Assembly: GCA_934630495.1 (NCBI GenBank)
Contig: CAKTVW010000047.1
Location: forward strand, 1 to 13,279
Source of the DNA: an uncultured Oscillospiraceae bacterium
Lineage (GTDB): Bacteria > Bacillota > Clostridia > Oscillospirales > Oscillospiraceae
Direction of reading: 5' to 3'
Length of the DNA stretch: 13,279 nucleotides
Shown here: positions 1-10,800 of the stretch, one piece after another
Position numbering within the stretch: the first letter of the stretch is position 1
Layout of the letters: the number at the start of each line of letters is the position of its first letter
Translations under genes and position numbers: made by a program
Notes under the pieces: generated by a model
Database searches by the model: none
Told to the model about the DNA's origin: nothing
What the model saw: only the letters and a program-made list of their open reading frames with translations

Positions 1-156
1 GGGTCAGGCTTAAATTTGCTGCCATGAATCTGAAAAAGCTGGCAAATTGGAGTTGGAAAAACTCCTTTTCCCGGTTTCTATTCGCTCATTGCCGCCCGAA
101 TTGCATAAAATCCCCTGCTTCCATTTGCTGAAAGCAGGGGTTCTTTGACAGGCTGC
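1..156. other. tRNA operon downstream region, no supported gene
   Basis: I see no convincing gene here. Two hairpins are visible. The first is GGAGTT/AACTCC (49-54 with 60-65) followed by TTTT, which could be a weak plus-strand terminator for a gene outside the window. The second is CCCCTGCTT/AAGCAGGGG (112-120 with 132-140, 11-base loop), which could act as a backup terminator for the leftward tRNA transcript or for a rightward transcript. The reading frames crossing this stretch run into the tRNA genes and look like chance. Confidence 0.4.
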
Positions 157-183
157 AAAAAACCACCCGAAAGGGTGGTTTTT
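157..183 (-). terminator. Intrinsic terminator of the tRNA operon
   Basis: A 10-bp perfect stem, AAAACCACCC / GGGTGGTTTT (159-168 with 173-182), closes a four-base loop. Read on the minus strand it ends in a run of T directly downstream of tRNA-Cys, with only a few bases after its CCA end. The stem is A/T-symmetric, so it could also stop transcription from the plus side. Confidence 0.85.
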
Positions 184-184
184 C

Positions 185-259
185 TGGAGGTGCCGCCCAG
201 ATTTGAACTGGGGAATCAGGGTTTTGCAGACCCTTGCCTTACCACTTGGCCACGGCACC
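185..259 (-). tRNA. tRNA-Cys (GCA)
   Basis: The reverse complement folds as a complete cloverleaf. The acceptor stem is GGTGCCG/CGGCACC, the anticodon loop carries GCA, and the T-arm contains GTTCAAATC. The CCA end is encoded (185-187), with discriminator T. It is the last gene of the five-tRNA operon and sits just before the intrinsic terminator. Confidence 0.95.
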
Positions 260-270
260 GAGTATTATAA

Positions 271-292
271 AAGGAACGCGTCGGCGTTCCTT
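271..292 (-). other. Hairpin in the Gly-Cys tRNA spacer
   Basis: A 9-bp perfect stem, AAGGAACGC / GCGTTCCTT (271-279 with 284-292), has a four-base loop. On the minus strand it is followed by TTATAA. It could be a processing signal or a partial terminator within the tRNA operon; the sequence alone does not decide. Confidence 0.5.
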
Positions 293-300
293 ATTTTTCA

Positions 301-376
301 TGGAGCGGGTGACGAGGCTCGAACTCGCTACCTCCACCTTGGCAAGGTGGCGCTCTACCGGATGAGCTACACCCGC
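301..376 (-). tRNA. tRNA-Gly (GCC)
   Basis: Complete 76-base cloverleaf on the minus strand: acceptor GCGGGTG/CACCCGC, anticodon GCC, T-loop GTTCGAGCC, discriminator T and encoded CCA (301-303). It is the fourth gene of the operon. Confidence 0.95.
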
Positions 377-380
377 ATAT

Positions 381-400
381 GGTATCCGAAAGAAGATACC
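381..400 (-). other. Hairpin in the Phe-Gly tRNA spacer
   Basis: A short stem GGTATC/GATACC (381-386 with 395-400) has an eight-base loop between tRNA-Phe and tRNA-Gly. It is weaker than the hairpins in the neighbouring spacers and its function is unknown. Confidence 0.35.
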
Positions 401-415
401 AACAGCTTGAGAAAA

Positions 416-491
<76 letters not shown>

Positions 492-496
492 ATATC

Positions 497-517
497 GAGC
501 CGAGAAAATCTCGGCTC
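497..517 (-). other. Hairpin in the Asp-Phe tRNA spacer
   Basis: A perfect 9-bp stem GAGCCGAGA / TCTCGGCTC (497-505 with 509-517) with a three-base loop lies between tRNA-Asp and tRNA-Phe. No T-run follows it, so a processing or spacer role fits better than termination. This is inference. Confidence 0.5.
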
Positions 518-531
518 AAATACATGAAATA

Positions 532-608
532 TGGCGACCCGGAACGGACTCGAACCGTCGACCTCCAGCGTGACAGGCTGGCGTGCTAACCGACTGCACC
601 ACCGGGCC
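532..608 (-). tRNA. tRNA-Asp (GTC)
   Basis: Complete 77-base cloverleaf on the minus strand: acceptor GGCCCGG/CCGGGTC with one G-T pair, anticodon stem CCAGC/GCTGG with loop CTGTCAC (anticodon GTC), T-loop GTTCGAGTC, discriminator G and encoded CCA. It is separated from tRNA-Val by only seven bases. Confidence 0.95.
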
Positions 609-615
609 AGATAAA

Positions 616-691
616 TGGTGGGAACAACAGGGCTCGAACCTGTGACCCCATGCTTGTAAGGCATGTGCTCTCCCAGCTGAGCTATGCTCCC
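616..691 (-). tRNA. tRNA-Val (TAC)
   Basis: Complete cloverleaf on the minus strand: acceptor GGGAGCA/TGTTCCC, anticodon stem CATGC/GCATG with loop CTTACAA (anticodon TAC), T-loop GTTCGAGCC, discriminator A and encoded CCA (616-618). It is the first gene of the operon, starting about 30 bases downstream of the promoter -10 box. Confidence 0.95.
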
Positions 692-719
692 GAACTGACT
701 TGCATCAGCGACGGGTTTT

Positions 720-748
720 ATTATACACATGCGCCCCTGCTTTGTCAA
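720..748 (-). promoter_or_regulatory. Consensus sigma-A promoter of the tRNA operon
   Basis: On the minus strand TTGACA (743-748) and TATAAT (720-725) are both perfect matches, separated by exactly 17 bases. This is the strongest promoter signature in the window and fits a highly expressed stable-RNA operon. An A-tract (763-779 on the minus strand) upstream could act as an UP element. Confidence 0.92.
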
Positions 749-865
749 GCACAAAATTCCATTTTTTTTAGTTTTTTTTCAGCGGCCCGATGAATAACAA
801 AACAGGCCTGTTCATTGCTTTTAAAAGGTGAAAAATCATGCTAAATATATACACCGTGCGGACGC

Positions 866-1417
866 CTACGGAAGCCGACGGAGCAGCACGAGGCCGTCGG
901 TATTCAGCCATCGGCGCGCGTCTTCATAATCGGGAAACGCGTTTTTGACCTCCCGCCAGAAAGCGGGGGAGTGGTCCATGTGCTTTCGGTGGCAAAGCTC
1001 GTGGACGACGACGTAATCCAGCACCTCGCGCGGAGCCAGTGCCAGCAGGCAGTTGAAGCTCAGATTGCCGCGCGTATTGCAGCTTCCCCAGCGGGAGCGT
1101 TGCTTCCGCACGGAGACCTTCCGATAGGTGACACCGAGCAGCGGCGCATAGTACGCGAGGCGCTCTGCGAGCAGACGGGCGGTCTGCCGCGCCGCACGGT
1201 CCAGCTCGTCGGGTGTAAAAACTCCCGCTGCCTCGGCCTGCTGCCGTTCGGCATTGACCCGTGCCTGCGTTTTTTCCAGCCATGGGCGCTTGGATTCGGC
1301 AAAGCGGATAATATCGCTTTCCGGCATCTGTAAGGGTGCGCGCGCAAGGATGCGCCCGTCCGGCCCGACTTGCAGCGCGAGCGTTTTTCGCCTGCTGCGA
1401 AGGATCGTGATCTCCAT
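866..1417 (-). CDS. YgjP/SprT-like zinc metallopeptidase (M48-related)
   Basis: The protein is 183 residues when started at the ATG at 1417-1415. This matches the usual family beginning (a beta-strand 'MEITILRSRRKTLALQV'). The frame continues 53 codons further upstream, but that extension is Cys/Arg-rich, unlike the family, and would run through the promoter region. Visible motifs are the R-S-R-W-G-S-C block (residues 107-113) and the zinc site H139-E140-L-C-H143, with H149 as likely third ligand and the following SPAFW. The family (YgjP/WLM/DUF45) comprises cytosolic zinc-dependent peptidases of poorly defined substrate; in some bacteria they are linked to restriction systems or DNA-protein crosslink repair. 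No such partner is adjacent here, and the gene appears to be monocistronic. The ribosome binding site is weak (AAAGGCAGG). A small stem CTGTCG/CGACAG (1446-1463) lies in its leader. Family assignment is confident, the role is not. Confidence 0.88.
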   Translation of the reverse strand: MEITILRSRRKTLALQVGPDGRILARAPLQMPESDIIRFAESKRPWLEKTQARVNAERQQAEAAGVFTPDELDRAARQTARLLAERLAYYAPLLGVTYRKVSVRKQRSRWGSCNTRGNLSFNCLLALAPREVLDYVVVHELCHRKHMDHSPAFWREVKNAFPDYEDARRWLNTDGLVLLRRLP

Positions 1418-1482
1418 ATTGTATGCCTGCCTTTGCTCTGTGCGTCTGTCGCGAACACGACAGCCTCGAATCTTATGCAAAC

Positions 1483-1511
1483 AGTATACGCCGCCTGCGC
1501 TCAAAACGCAA
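1483..1511 (-). promoter_or_regulatory. Candidate promoter of the YgjP-like gene
   Basis: On the minus strand TTGCGT (1506-1511) and TATACT (1483-1488, five of six consensus bases) are separated by 17 bases. The predicted transcript would begin near 1476, giving a leader of about 60 bases that includes the CTGTCG/CGACAG dyad at 1446-1463. The -35 box is weak (three of six). Confidence 0.45.
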
Positions 1512-1665
1512 ATCTTTCTTCCGCGATCGGCATAGAAATTACCGTGAAGCCGCGCCAGAGGGCATAATCTGTGCAAAAGTAGTAGACATAATATAAATAC
1601 ACCCGAAAAACAGGCTGATTTTCATTTGAAATCACAGTTTTTTTCTGAATCTGCTACAAAAATGC

Positions 1666-1694
1666 TTGAATTGCCGACCGTGACGTGATATAAT
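1666..1694 (+). promoter_or_regulatory. Extended -10 promoter of the giant SLH gene
   Basis: TTGAAT (1666-1671), a 17-base spacer and a perfect TATAAT (1689-1694) preceded by TG one base upstream give an extended -10 promoter. A second TATAAT at 1703-1708, with GTGACG 17 bases upstream, offers an overlapping alternative start. Transcription would begin around 1700-1715, leaving a leader of about 150-160 bases. Confidence 0.7.
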
Positions 1695-1845
1695 TTATCA
1701 TGTATAATTGGAAGCTGGGTCTATACGCAGAGGGCGGACACCGCGCCGCCGTAATGCTCGTGCGTAGAAGGCTCGCTTTGACGCGCGTGAAATTCATAAG
1801 GATTCTCGGAGCGGGCCGCGCTGCGTCGGCGCACCGTTCCAAGCA

Positions 1846-1853
1846 AAAGGAGG
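1846..1853 (+). promoter_or_regulatory. Ribosome binding site of the giant SLH gene
   Basis: AAAGGAGG is a near-perfect Shine-Dalgarno sequence placed nine bases before the ATG at 1863. It fixes the start codon at that ATG and predicts efficient translation. Confidence 0.9.
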
Positions 1854-1862
1854 AAACGATTT

Positions 1863-4800
1863 ATGAAACACACAAAACGGCTTCTGGCAATGCTGCTGAC
1901 GGTCTGCATGGTGCTCGCCATGCTCCCCACGGCGGTATTGACGGCAAGCGCGGCAGGTATTTCTTCGGCAACGCCTGCGAACGGGCAGCAGTATATTGTT
2001 GCATACTATGATGGAACAAACTACTATGCGCTTCCGCACGTTACGAACGCCACCACTTACAATGGAACAGCAGTAACGCTCAATGCTGCCAATAAGGTTT
2101 CTACTGCGGATGCGGCAGACCTTGCTTGGACATTGGTTGCGGGTACGACTGCCGGTCAGTACTACTTGACTTACACCCAAGGTTCTTCCACGTACTATCT
2201 GTACAAGAACGGAACGGGAAAGAGCAATTACAACATCAAAGGCTCGACTTCTGATAAAAACTATTGGACGTTTACTGCCTCCGAAACGGGGTATACTGTC
2301 CAAGCGGTTGGCAGAGGAACCAACAATACATATTTGGCTTACAATTCAAGCAAATGGAAAGTATATGGTTCTGCACAGACGCTGACGCTTCTCGAAATTG
2401 GTGATGCTTCTTCGTCTACCCACACCGTCACCGCTTCTGCCTCTCCCGCGGAGGGTGGCACCGTGACCGTCAGCGGCAATACCATCACTGCCGTACCGAA
2501 CGAGGGATACTATGTCACCGGTGACTTCGTTGCGGATGACGGCATCGAAGTGACTTACAATAATGACAATACGTTCACATTCACCGCAACAAAGGACGGT
2601 GAGGTTGTGATCGAGTTTAAGCAGAAGGCTGCGGCAGTGCTGACCTATTCCGAGAACGGCGTGTCGACCAACGATGACATTGCCTATGTCGGCGACAGCG
2701 TAGAGCTGCTTGCTCCGAAGAACGCCGCTCCTTCGGGCTATACCTTCATGGGCTGGCTGCCCACGACTTACGCCACCAGCGACACCGCGCCGACGGGCCT
2801 TCTTCAGGCGGGTGATTCCTATACCCTTACGGCGGAGGACTGCACTGTCTACGCTGTCTATGCGATAGCGGGCGAGGGCGGCGGCGCATCTGACGAATTT
2901 GTTCAGACCGGCTCCCTGACGGATGGCGACTATGTGTTCGGCGCTGTAAAAGCGACCACTCCTGCCGATACTACCGCCATTGCCGCAATAAATGCGACTG
3001 TCACCGGCGGTTGGCACAAGTATTCCGATTTGACTCCGTCTTCGGATAAGAAGATCAACACCACGGACTCGACGGTGATTTGGACACTGGCAAATCAGGA
3101 CGGCGGCGGATTTACGCTGAAGAACAAGAGCACCGGTACATACCTTGTTCTCGGCAGCGGGACCGGCAGCGGCTCGACTTCCATGAGTGCGACTGCGGGT
3201 ACGATCTATGCTTCCGTTGCCGATGCATCAAACCAGACATTTGAACTGCATCAAAGCAGCAGTGCAACCGCGAGCAGCGGCAACCAGCTTGTTTGTAACG
3301 CAAGCGGCAATTATGGTTACCGCATGTATGCAAATAGAGCGAATGCAAACAATATGTTCACCGCATTCCGATTCTACAAGGCGGGCGCCGGAACCTCCTA
3401 CACCGGCTACACCACGAATGCAGATTCCTCCGTCACCTACACGCTCGACAGCATCGCCGTTACGACGTCGGCGACGAAGACGGAGTTCTCCCTCGGCGAA
3501 ACGTTCAGCTATGACGGCTTGGTCATCACCGCGACCTATCAGGGCAGCAACGGTACCACCAAGCAGAACGTCGTTACGCCCACGAGCGTTTCCGCTCCGG
3601 ATATGACCACGTCCGGCACCAAGACCGTCACCGTGACCTATACCGAGGGCGGCGTGACCAAGACGACGACCTATCAGATCACCGTCAAGGCGACCTACAC
3701 CCTGACCTATGACGCCAATACCACGGACGAAGTGACCGGTATGCCCGAGAATGTCACCGGCCTTGCCGAGGAAACGGTTTATACCCTCTCTACCGATGCA
3801 CCCGTCCGCAAGGGCTATGATTTCTACGGCTGGGCCGCTTCCGCAGACTCCGACGTGGAGATCAATACCGTCACGATGGACGGCAACAAGACCGTCTACG
3901 CCATCTGGCTGGAAAAGACGCAGTACACCGTCTCTTACTATGCCAAGGACGGCGACGCTCCCGTTTTAACGAAGACCTACTACGAGGGCGACACGATCTC
4001 CGCGGCGGACGTTCCCACGATCGACGCGCCTGACGGCTTCGCGTTCAAGGGCTGGTACGGCACCACCTACGGCGGTGCTACTGCGCCCGCCTACATCACC
4101 CCTGCAGGCACGACCGTGAACGGCAACCTGACCTTCCGCGCGGTCTATGCCGAGTTGGGCGAGGGTGGCGCGAGCGAGACTTTCAAGCTGCACATTGACG
4201 GCGTTTATGTAGCGGCGCGCAGCGGAAGCAATACCTACCTTGATGCCACGACCTCCGAAGCGGATGCTGCGGAGATGGGCTATGACATCGTCGATGGCAA
4301 GGCTTATCTGTACTACCTGAACGGTACGACAAAGGTGTACATTTACAATAATGGTAGCGATACTTCCGTAGCATTCTCTTCCGGCACGATCCCTACCGGC
4401 AGCACCGGCTACGAGTACTGGACCGTGACCGAGAATGGAACGACCATCACCTTTAAAAACGGTGTCGGGACGAGATATCTTGCGCAGAATGGCAATCGTT
4501 TTTCTACCTATACACCGACGCAGACACAATACCCCTATCAGTTTACAAAGGTCGGCGGCGGTACCGTTACCGGCTATACCACGAACCCCGTTGTGGCGAA
4601 CAGCCACACCGTCACTTGGTATAACGCGGACGGCAGCATCTTCAAAACCACATCCGTCAAGGAAAATGCCGCGATCAACGCGCCGAGCGACAATCCCGTT
4701 AAGGCCGACGAAGGCGAGACCTACTACACTTTCGCAGGCTGGGCGAAGACCGCAAACGCGACTACCCCGCTGACCGACCTCGGCAAGATGGGCACGGCCA

Positions 4801-7800
4801 ACATGGAGTTCTATCCGGTGTTCACCGCCGCGCAGTACACCTTCACCGCTGAGATCAGCGGCTCCGACACCCTCCGCGTCGGCAAGACGAAGACTCTGAC
4901 GGCGACGCTGACCGCGACGCCCGAAAAGGACGTCACCGGCTACACGGCCGAGTGGAAGTCCAATGCTCCGACAATCGTAAACGTCGACGCCGCGACCGGT
5001 AAGCTCACCGGCATGGCGCCGGGCAGTGCAACGATCACCGTTACCTTCAAGAACGCCGACGGAACGGTCATCGCCACCGCGACCAAGACCGTCACCGTCT
5101 CCGAGGCGACCGGCGGCTATACGCTGATGACCAAGGCAAACACGACCGACGTGGATGCCAACTTCGACTGGTCGGGCGACTACATCATCGCCGGCAGAAA
5201 GAGCGGCTACGTTGCAGATGTCAATGACTATCAGATTTTGACCCCGGCATGGGGACAGACAATCAGCGGCAAGAGTTACGACGTTGTCATTGAAGACGGC
5301 GAAGTCGGTAAGGCTCAGAACAACGCTTCTATCGCCAACATCGACGAAAACGGCTCCGGCACGCTGGCTACGGCCTACAGCTCCGGCGCGACGGCGGACA
5401 GTTCCGTCATCGCGATGGAAAAGACCGGAGACAATGTGGTGAACGGAGAGGCTATCTTTGATCAGATCACGGAGATCGACGACGGCTTCGCTTTCACCAT
5501 TGAACAGGTCGACGACGTAAACCACTACTACACCATCCGCGTGAAGGGCACAAACTACTATCTTGCAAACAGCTACTCGACTACGACGGGCAACAACGAG
5601 TTTGGCTATGTGCTCAATGCGTCGGCGGACGATACCAGAGCGCTCTGGACGATCGGCTGGTATTCGAGCGTAAATACTGTCGACGGTTATCAGGCCGATG
5701 TGGTGAACATCCAAAGCGTATACAGCTCGCACAGAAGCATCCTGTTTAACACGCTGGACTGGGGATCGCCGAGAGCGGAGAATGCCCGCTTCCGTGTTTA
5801 CGGCGACGGCGCCTACGGCGGAAAGCTGAATACCGGTTCTTACGGCTCCGGTACTTGCTACAACCTTTTCCTGTTTGGCAATCCCAACCCGTTCCGTGCG
5901 CAGATCTACTATGCAGGCGAGCAGATCACGATCTCCAACGCGGGCGAGATCCCGTACGGCAAGGAAACCGCGACTCTGACCAGCGCACTTGTACCGAATA
6001 TCGACGACTATCCCAACTGGTCTCAGGTCGGCACCCCGACGTGGAGCATTGTCGAAAAAAACAACGCCATGACCATCGACCCGAACACCGGCGTGATCTC
6101 CGTAAACGATTCCGCCTCCGGAACTTATGCGCTGGTGCAGGTAAGCTATGTGGTCCATGACGAGCTGAACAACGTTGATCATACGGTCTCCACGCAGGCA
6201 AAGGTGATCGTCGGCGAACAGACCGCCACTTACCGCACCGTCATTTATGAGGTGCTCTCCGGCGCGGACACCGAAGTTCAGTACACGGTCTACAAGACCG
6301 ACAGCTCCGCTGCTGACGCCTGCATCCTCCCGCTCGACGCCTATGTGGTCAACGAGCTGACGGACGACAACAGCAAGACCGGCAGCGTCGTCAAAGCGGG
6401 AACGGCCGTTTGGAGCGTCGTGAACAACACCGATGCCTCCGGGACGGTGAGCATTACGGCAGACGGCAGACTGAACTATGCCAACGTCACGAAGGATTCC
6501 ATCCTCACCGTGACCGTTACCGGCCTCACCGGCGACGGCGAGAGCGCGGGCAGCGCGACCTATAAGGTCTATGTAAAACGCGTCTCCTACACGGCGCAGA
6601 TCACCCACGACAACGGCACGACGGGCGACTTTACCGTTCCGTTCGGCTCGAACAATATCCCGCTTGACAAGCTGGTCAAGAACGCCGAGGGCGCGACCGA
6701 CGGCTTCACGCTGGACGAGTCCAAGCTGACTTGGGCGACCAACAATGCCGGTGCGGTCATCACGAAGAATGCCGACGGCACCGCAAAGCTCGACGTTTCC
6801 GGGCTTGCCGCAGGCACAGTCATTACCGTCTATGTTTCCGGCATGACCGCTACGGCTGACGGCGTGACGGCCAATGTGCCGAGAGCCTCCGTCAAGATCA
6901 CCGTGGGCGAACAGACGACGGACGTTATCGCCAACAACGATACCGTGATCGTCGACTATGACCGCGCCGTGACGTTTGATATTCTTGCAAACGACGTTTT
7001 CACGAACACCGCTGCGGCGAGCGTCGTCCTGAACGGCGCGCCGACCGGCTTTACCGTGAACGACGACATGACCGTTACCTTTAAGCCGACCGGTATGCTG
7101 AACGACGCCGTGAGCTGCACCTACACCGTCACGGCCGAAAACGGCAAAACCGCTTCCGCGACCATTACCGTGAAGCCCGCCGCCGCGATTTATTACGAAG
7201 ACAGCAATTCCGCTTTCTCCTACACCGACGGCAAGCACGGCGCATGGACGACGCTCGGCACGGAGTCCGTCACGGAGCAGACCTCCAGCCTCACGGCTGC
7301 CGACATCGTGGAGTTCGATACGAACTACGACGGCGTTTACACGCAGTATTCTGCGGGCAGCGTTCATAAGGTCAATGTGACGAAGGCCGAGAGCAATGCC
7401 TCCGCGTCGGGCAAGAACCCGTTTGTCGAATTTGACTTCGCGGGCACAGGCTTCGACGTTGTGTCCGTCACCTCGAACAACACGGGCGCATTCTTAGTAC
7501 AGGTGACCAAGGACGGCAAGTCCGTCTACAGCAAGCTGATCTCTACCTATCGCGGCTATCAGTATATTGCCGAGGGCTTCGAAGCGGTCAGCTATCAGCA
7601 GGCGGTCCGCTGCGACAAGGACGGCAATGAGAGCAGCACCGGCGCTTATTCCAAGACGATAACGGACGCCAACGGCGGCTTTACCGTCCATTATGAGACG
7701 GAGGGATTCTTCGTCAAGGACGGCGACAGCTATGTAGCCGCACCGGACGGCTCCGACGGCCCGTTCTTCGTGAAGCGCGTCGAGACGCACTATTGGCAGC

Positions 7801-10800
7801 CTGTCGACGACGCGGAGAACCTTGACTACTATCAGATTCCTGTTCTCAAGGTCAACGGCCTTGATTACGGTGTCTACCATGTTAAGATCACGGCTGCGTA
7901 TACCTCTGCTTACGATATCAAGCAGGACGGCGAATACGATTTCTTCTTCGATGCGGTTCGCGTCCACGATCCGATCGCAAATGAAGCGAGCCTCACCTAT
8001 ATTTCCATCCGCGATGCCATCATCGAAGCAGGCGGCTTCGGCTCCGCCGAGGCAGAGCCGTGCGGACATACCGGAAGCTCGCATTGGGAATTGGGCACCA
8101 AGGCGTCCTATAACGCCTCCGAGACCCTCAACGGCCGCGGCAAGCTCGTCGAAAAATGCGATGTTTGCGGCAACGTGATCGACACGACGTTCTTCTATGT
8201 GACTGCGGCGGCAAAAACGACCGCTCTCAGCACCGAGACGGAAACCGACTCCTCCGAGCTTTCCTATACGATCGCGGTCGACGGCTCCGCGCCGACAGCG
8301 GCGAGCGACTTCATTAAGAGCCTGAAGCTCACCGAGTATTGGAAGAGCAACAACGCCAATGTCGTGAACTGCTATAATAACGCCAATGTCGCTTACGCGG
8401 CGGGCGCGGGCACGGCCTATGTGACGCTTCAGCTCACCGCCGAGGATGGCACGGTCTACGCCTCCGCTATTCATACTGCAGAGATCACCGTCACCGGCCA
8501 TACGCACGTCTGGGGCAGCGCAAAGGTTTCGCAGGCGGCTACCTGCACGACGGCCGGACTCCGTGTTTACTCCTGCACCGTGAGCGGCTGCACCAAGACC
8601 AAGACCGAGAACATTCTGGCGCTGGGCCACAGCTACGGCGACTGGTCGACGGACAGCAACGAGCATTGGCACGTCTGTGCACGCTGCAGCAGCGTGGCGG
8701 ATAAGGCGCCGCATAACATGGTCTACGACGAAACACTGAATAAGGACGTTTGCTCCGTCTGCGGCTATGTGGCCGGCGGCACAGCGCATACGCACAGCTA
8801 TACCGCGACTGTTACAACAGAGCCGACCTGCGGCAAGGCCGGTGTCAGGACCTACACCTGCACCTGCGGCGACAGCTACACGGAAGAGATCCCCGCTACC
8901 GGTGAGCACAGCTACACGGAATATACCGAAAACGGTGCGTCTACGCACTATGCCCTCTGCGGCGTTTGCGGCGATGTTGTTGAAGAGCCGCATACATTCG
9001 ACGCGGGCGTGACCTCCGGAAGCACGATCACCTATACCTGCACCAAGTGCGGCTACCAGAAGACGGAGACTGTGCCGGAGGACACCGACGTGTATACGCT
9101 CGTTACGAGCGCCGATCAGATGAAGCTCGGCGATACGATCGTTATCGCGGCAAGCGGGTACGATTTTGCAGTTTCTTCTACGCAGAATAAGAACAACCGA
9201 GGAAAGGCAGCAATTACAAAGGACGAGACTGCCGGTACGATCAGCTTTACCGACGACGCGGGTGTCGCGGAGTTTACGCTGGGGGCCGGAACGACTGACG
9301 GCACCTACAGCTTTAAGGATGCGAACGGCTACCTCTATGCGGCCTCCTCCGGCAGTAATTATCTGCGCAGCGAGTCGACCCTTTCCGGCAATTCCTCTTG
9401 GACGATCGAGTTCACTGAGGACGGGACTGCAACGGTCAAGGCGCAGGGAACGAATACACGCAATTTGATGCGGTATAACAATACCAGCAACCTGTTCTCC
9501 TGCTATGCAAGCGGGCAGGAACCGCTCTGCCTCTATCGGAAGCCTGCCGCGGCTGAGAGCACGGCGCGCGTATCCGAGACATACGAAAAGCGCGGCTCTC
9601 CGGAAGACATTGTCGGCGGCGTGACCGGGACGGCGATCATCGACGGCAAGGGCAGCGAGTTTAGCATGGAGGAATTTGAGAAGTACGGCCCCAAGACGGA
9701 GGTTTATCTGTCTGAGAATCAGGCGGTTATCTTCTACCTCGAGAACGGCGCGGCCGGGACGGACGTTCAGATCGGCGCAAAGGCCGTTAACGCCACTCCT
9801 GCCAACCTGACTGTCATCACTCTGCGGGGCGCCGCAGCGGGCGGCGCGGTGCAGACCAGGTCCGCTCCGCTGGTCACCGCTACCGAAATGTATTATGAGA
9901 TCGGCGGCGGCCTCGTCTGGAACGGCGCGACCTCGTGCGCGATCGTCGTCGCCAACACCGGCAAGGGCGTTATGGCGCTGACGAATGTGCGCAGCAGCGC
10001 GGCGATCAAGCTTCAGATCAACCGTGCGACCGCCGAGGCGGGACGTTCCGTCATGCAGCGCGTCGCGGACGATACGATGATCTACGGCATGGACGATTTC
10101 ACGACGCTGCTTGACAGCGCACAGGCGACCGATCCGACCCTTCCGGAGGACCCGATTGACCCGATAGAGCCGACGACCGAAAAGCCGGCCGACCCGACCG
10201 AACCCGGTGAACCGACCAAGCCGACTGACCCGAAACCGACCGAACCGACCGACCCGAAGCCGGTTGACCCGGAGCCGACAGAGCCGAAGGGCGATCCCGA
10301 AAGCTTCACGGATCTGGAGAAGGGCGCATGGTATTACAAGAGCGTCTCCTACGCGATCGAAACGGGACTTATGAACGGTGTCGGCGAGCATGAATTTGCT
10401 CCGGACGACACGTTGACCAGAGCGATGCTTGTGACGATCCTCTACCGTCAGGCAGGCGAGCCGACCGTCGCTAAGCGCGCGACCTTCGCCGACGTTGCGG
10501 AGAAGAGCTGGTATGCCGACGCGGTCGCATGGGCGGTAGAACGCGGCATCACCAACGGTATGGGCGACAACCTCTTTGCGCCGGACGAACCGGTAACGCG
10601 CGAACAGATGGTCACTTTCCTGTGGCGCTTCGCGGAGAAACCGGAATCCGCGCAGACGCTTGCCGACTTCCCTGATGCAGACAAGGTCCCCGACTATGCG
10701 AAGGCTGCCTTTGCGTGGGCCGTTGAAAAGGGAATCGTCAACGGCAACCCGATCGGCGGCAAGGTCTGCCTTGACCCGAGCGGCACCGCGACCAGAGCGC

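Larger units (their letters stand above)
1418..1862. other. Divergent intergenic control region
   Basis: This 445-base non-coding stretch separates the metallopeptidase gene (leftward) from the giant surface-protein gene (rightward). It contains a plausible promoter for each and an unusually long leader of about 160 bases before the giant gene. I recognised no known riboswitch or T-box. A small GC hairpin, GGCGG/CCGCC (1733-1737 with 1746-1750), lies in the leader. The middle part (about 1560-1665) is AT-rich, in contrast to the coding DNA on both sides. Confidence 0.6.

Noticed and set aside
838..951. Short plus-strand frame of about 37 codons after AAAGGTG at 825-831
   Set aside because: It overlaps the 3' end of the metallopeptidase gene on the other strand and has no recognisable features. 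Likely chance.
1418..1576. N-terminal extension of the YgjP-like protein by 53 codons
   Set aside because: The extension is Cys/Arg-rich and unlike the family, and it overlaps a plausible promoter for this gene. The ATG at 1417 gives the expected protein start.
3966..7367. Open frame of 1133 codons on the minus strand opposite the giant gene
   Set aside because: It lies entirely inside the sense gene, is Arg/Gly/Val-rich low-quality sequence without motifs, and is explained by the GC-biased codon use of the sense strand. There is no ribosome binding site.
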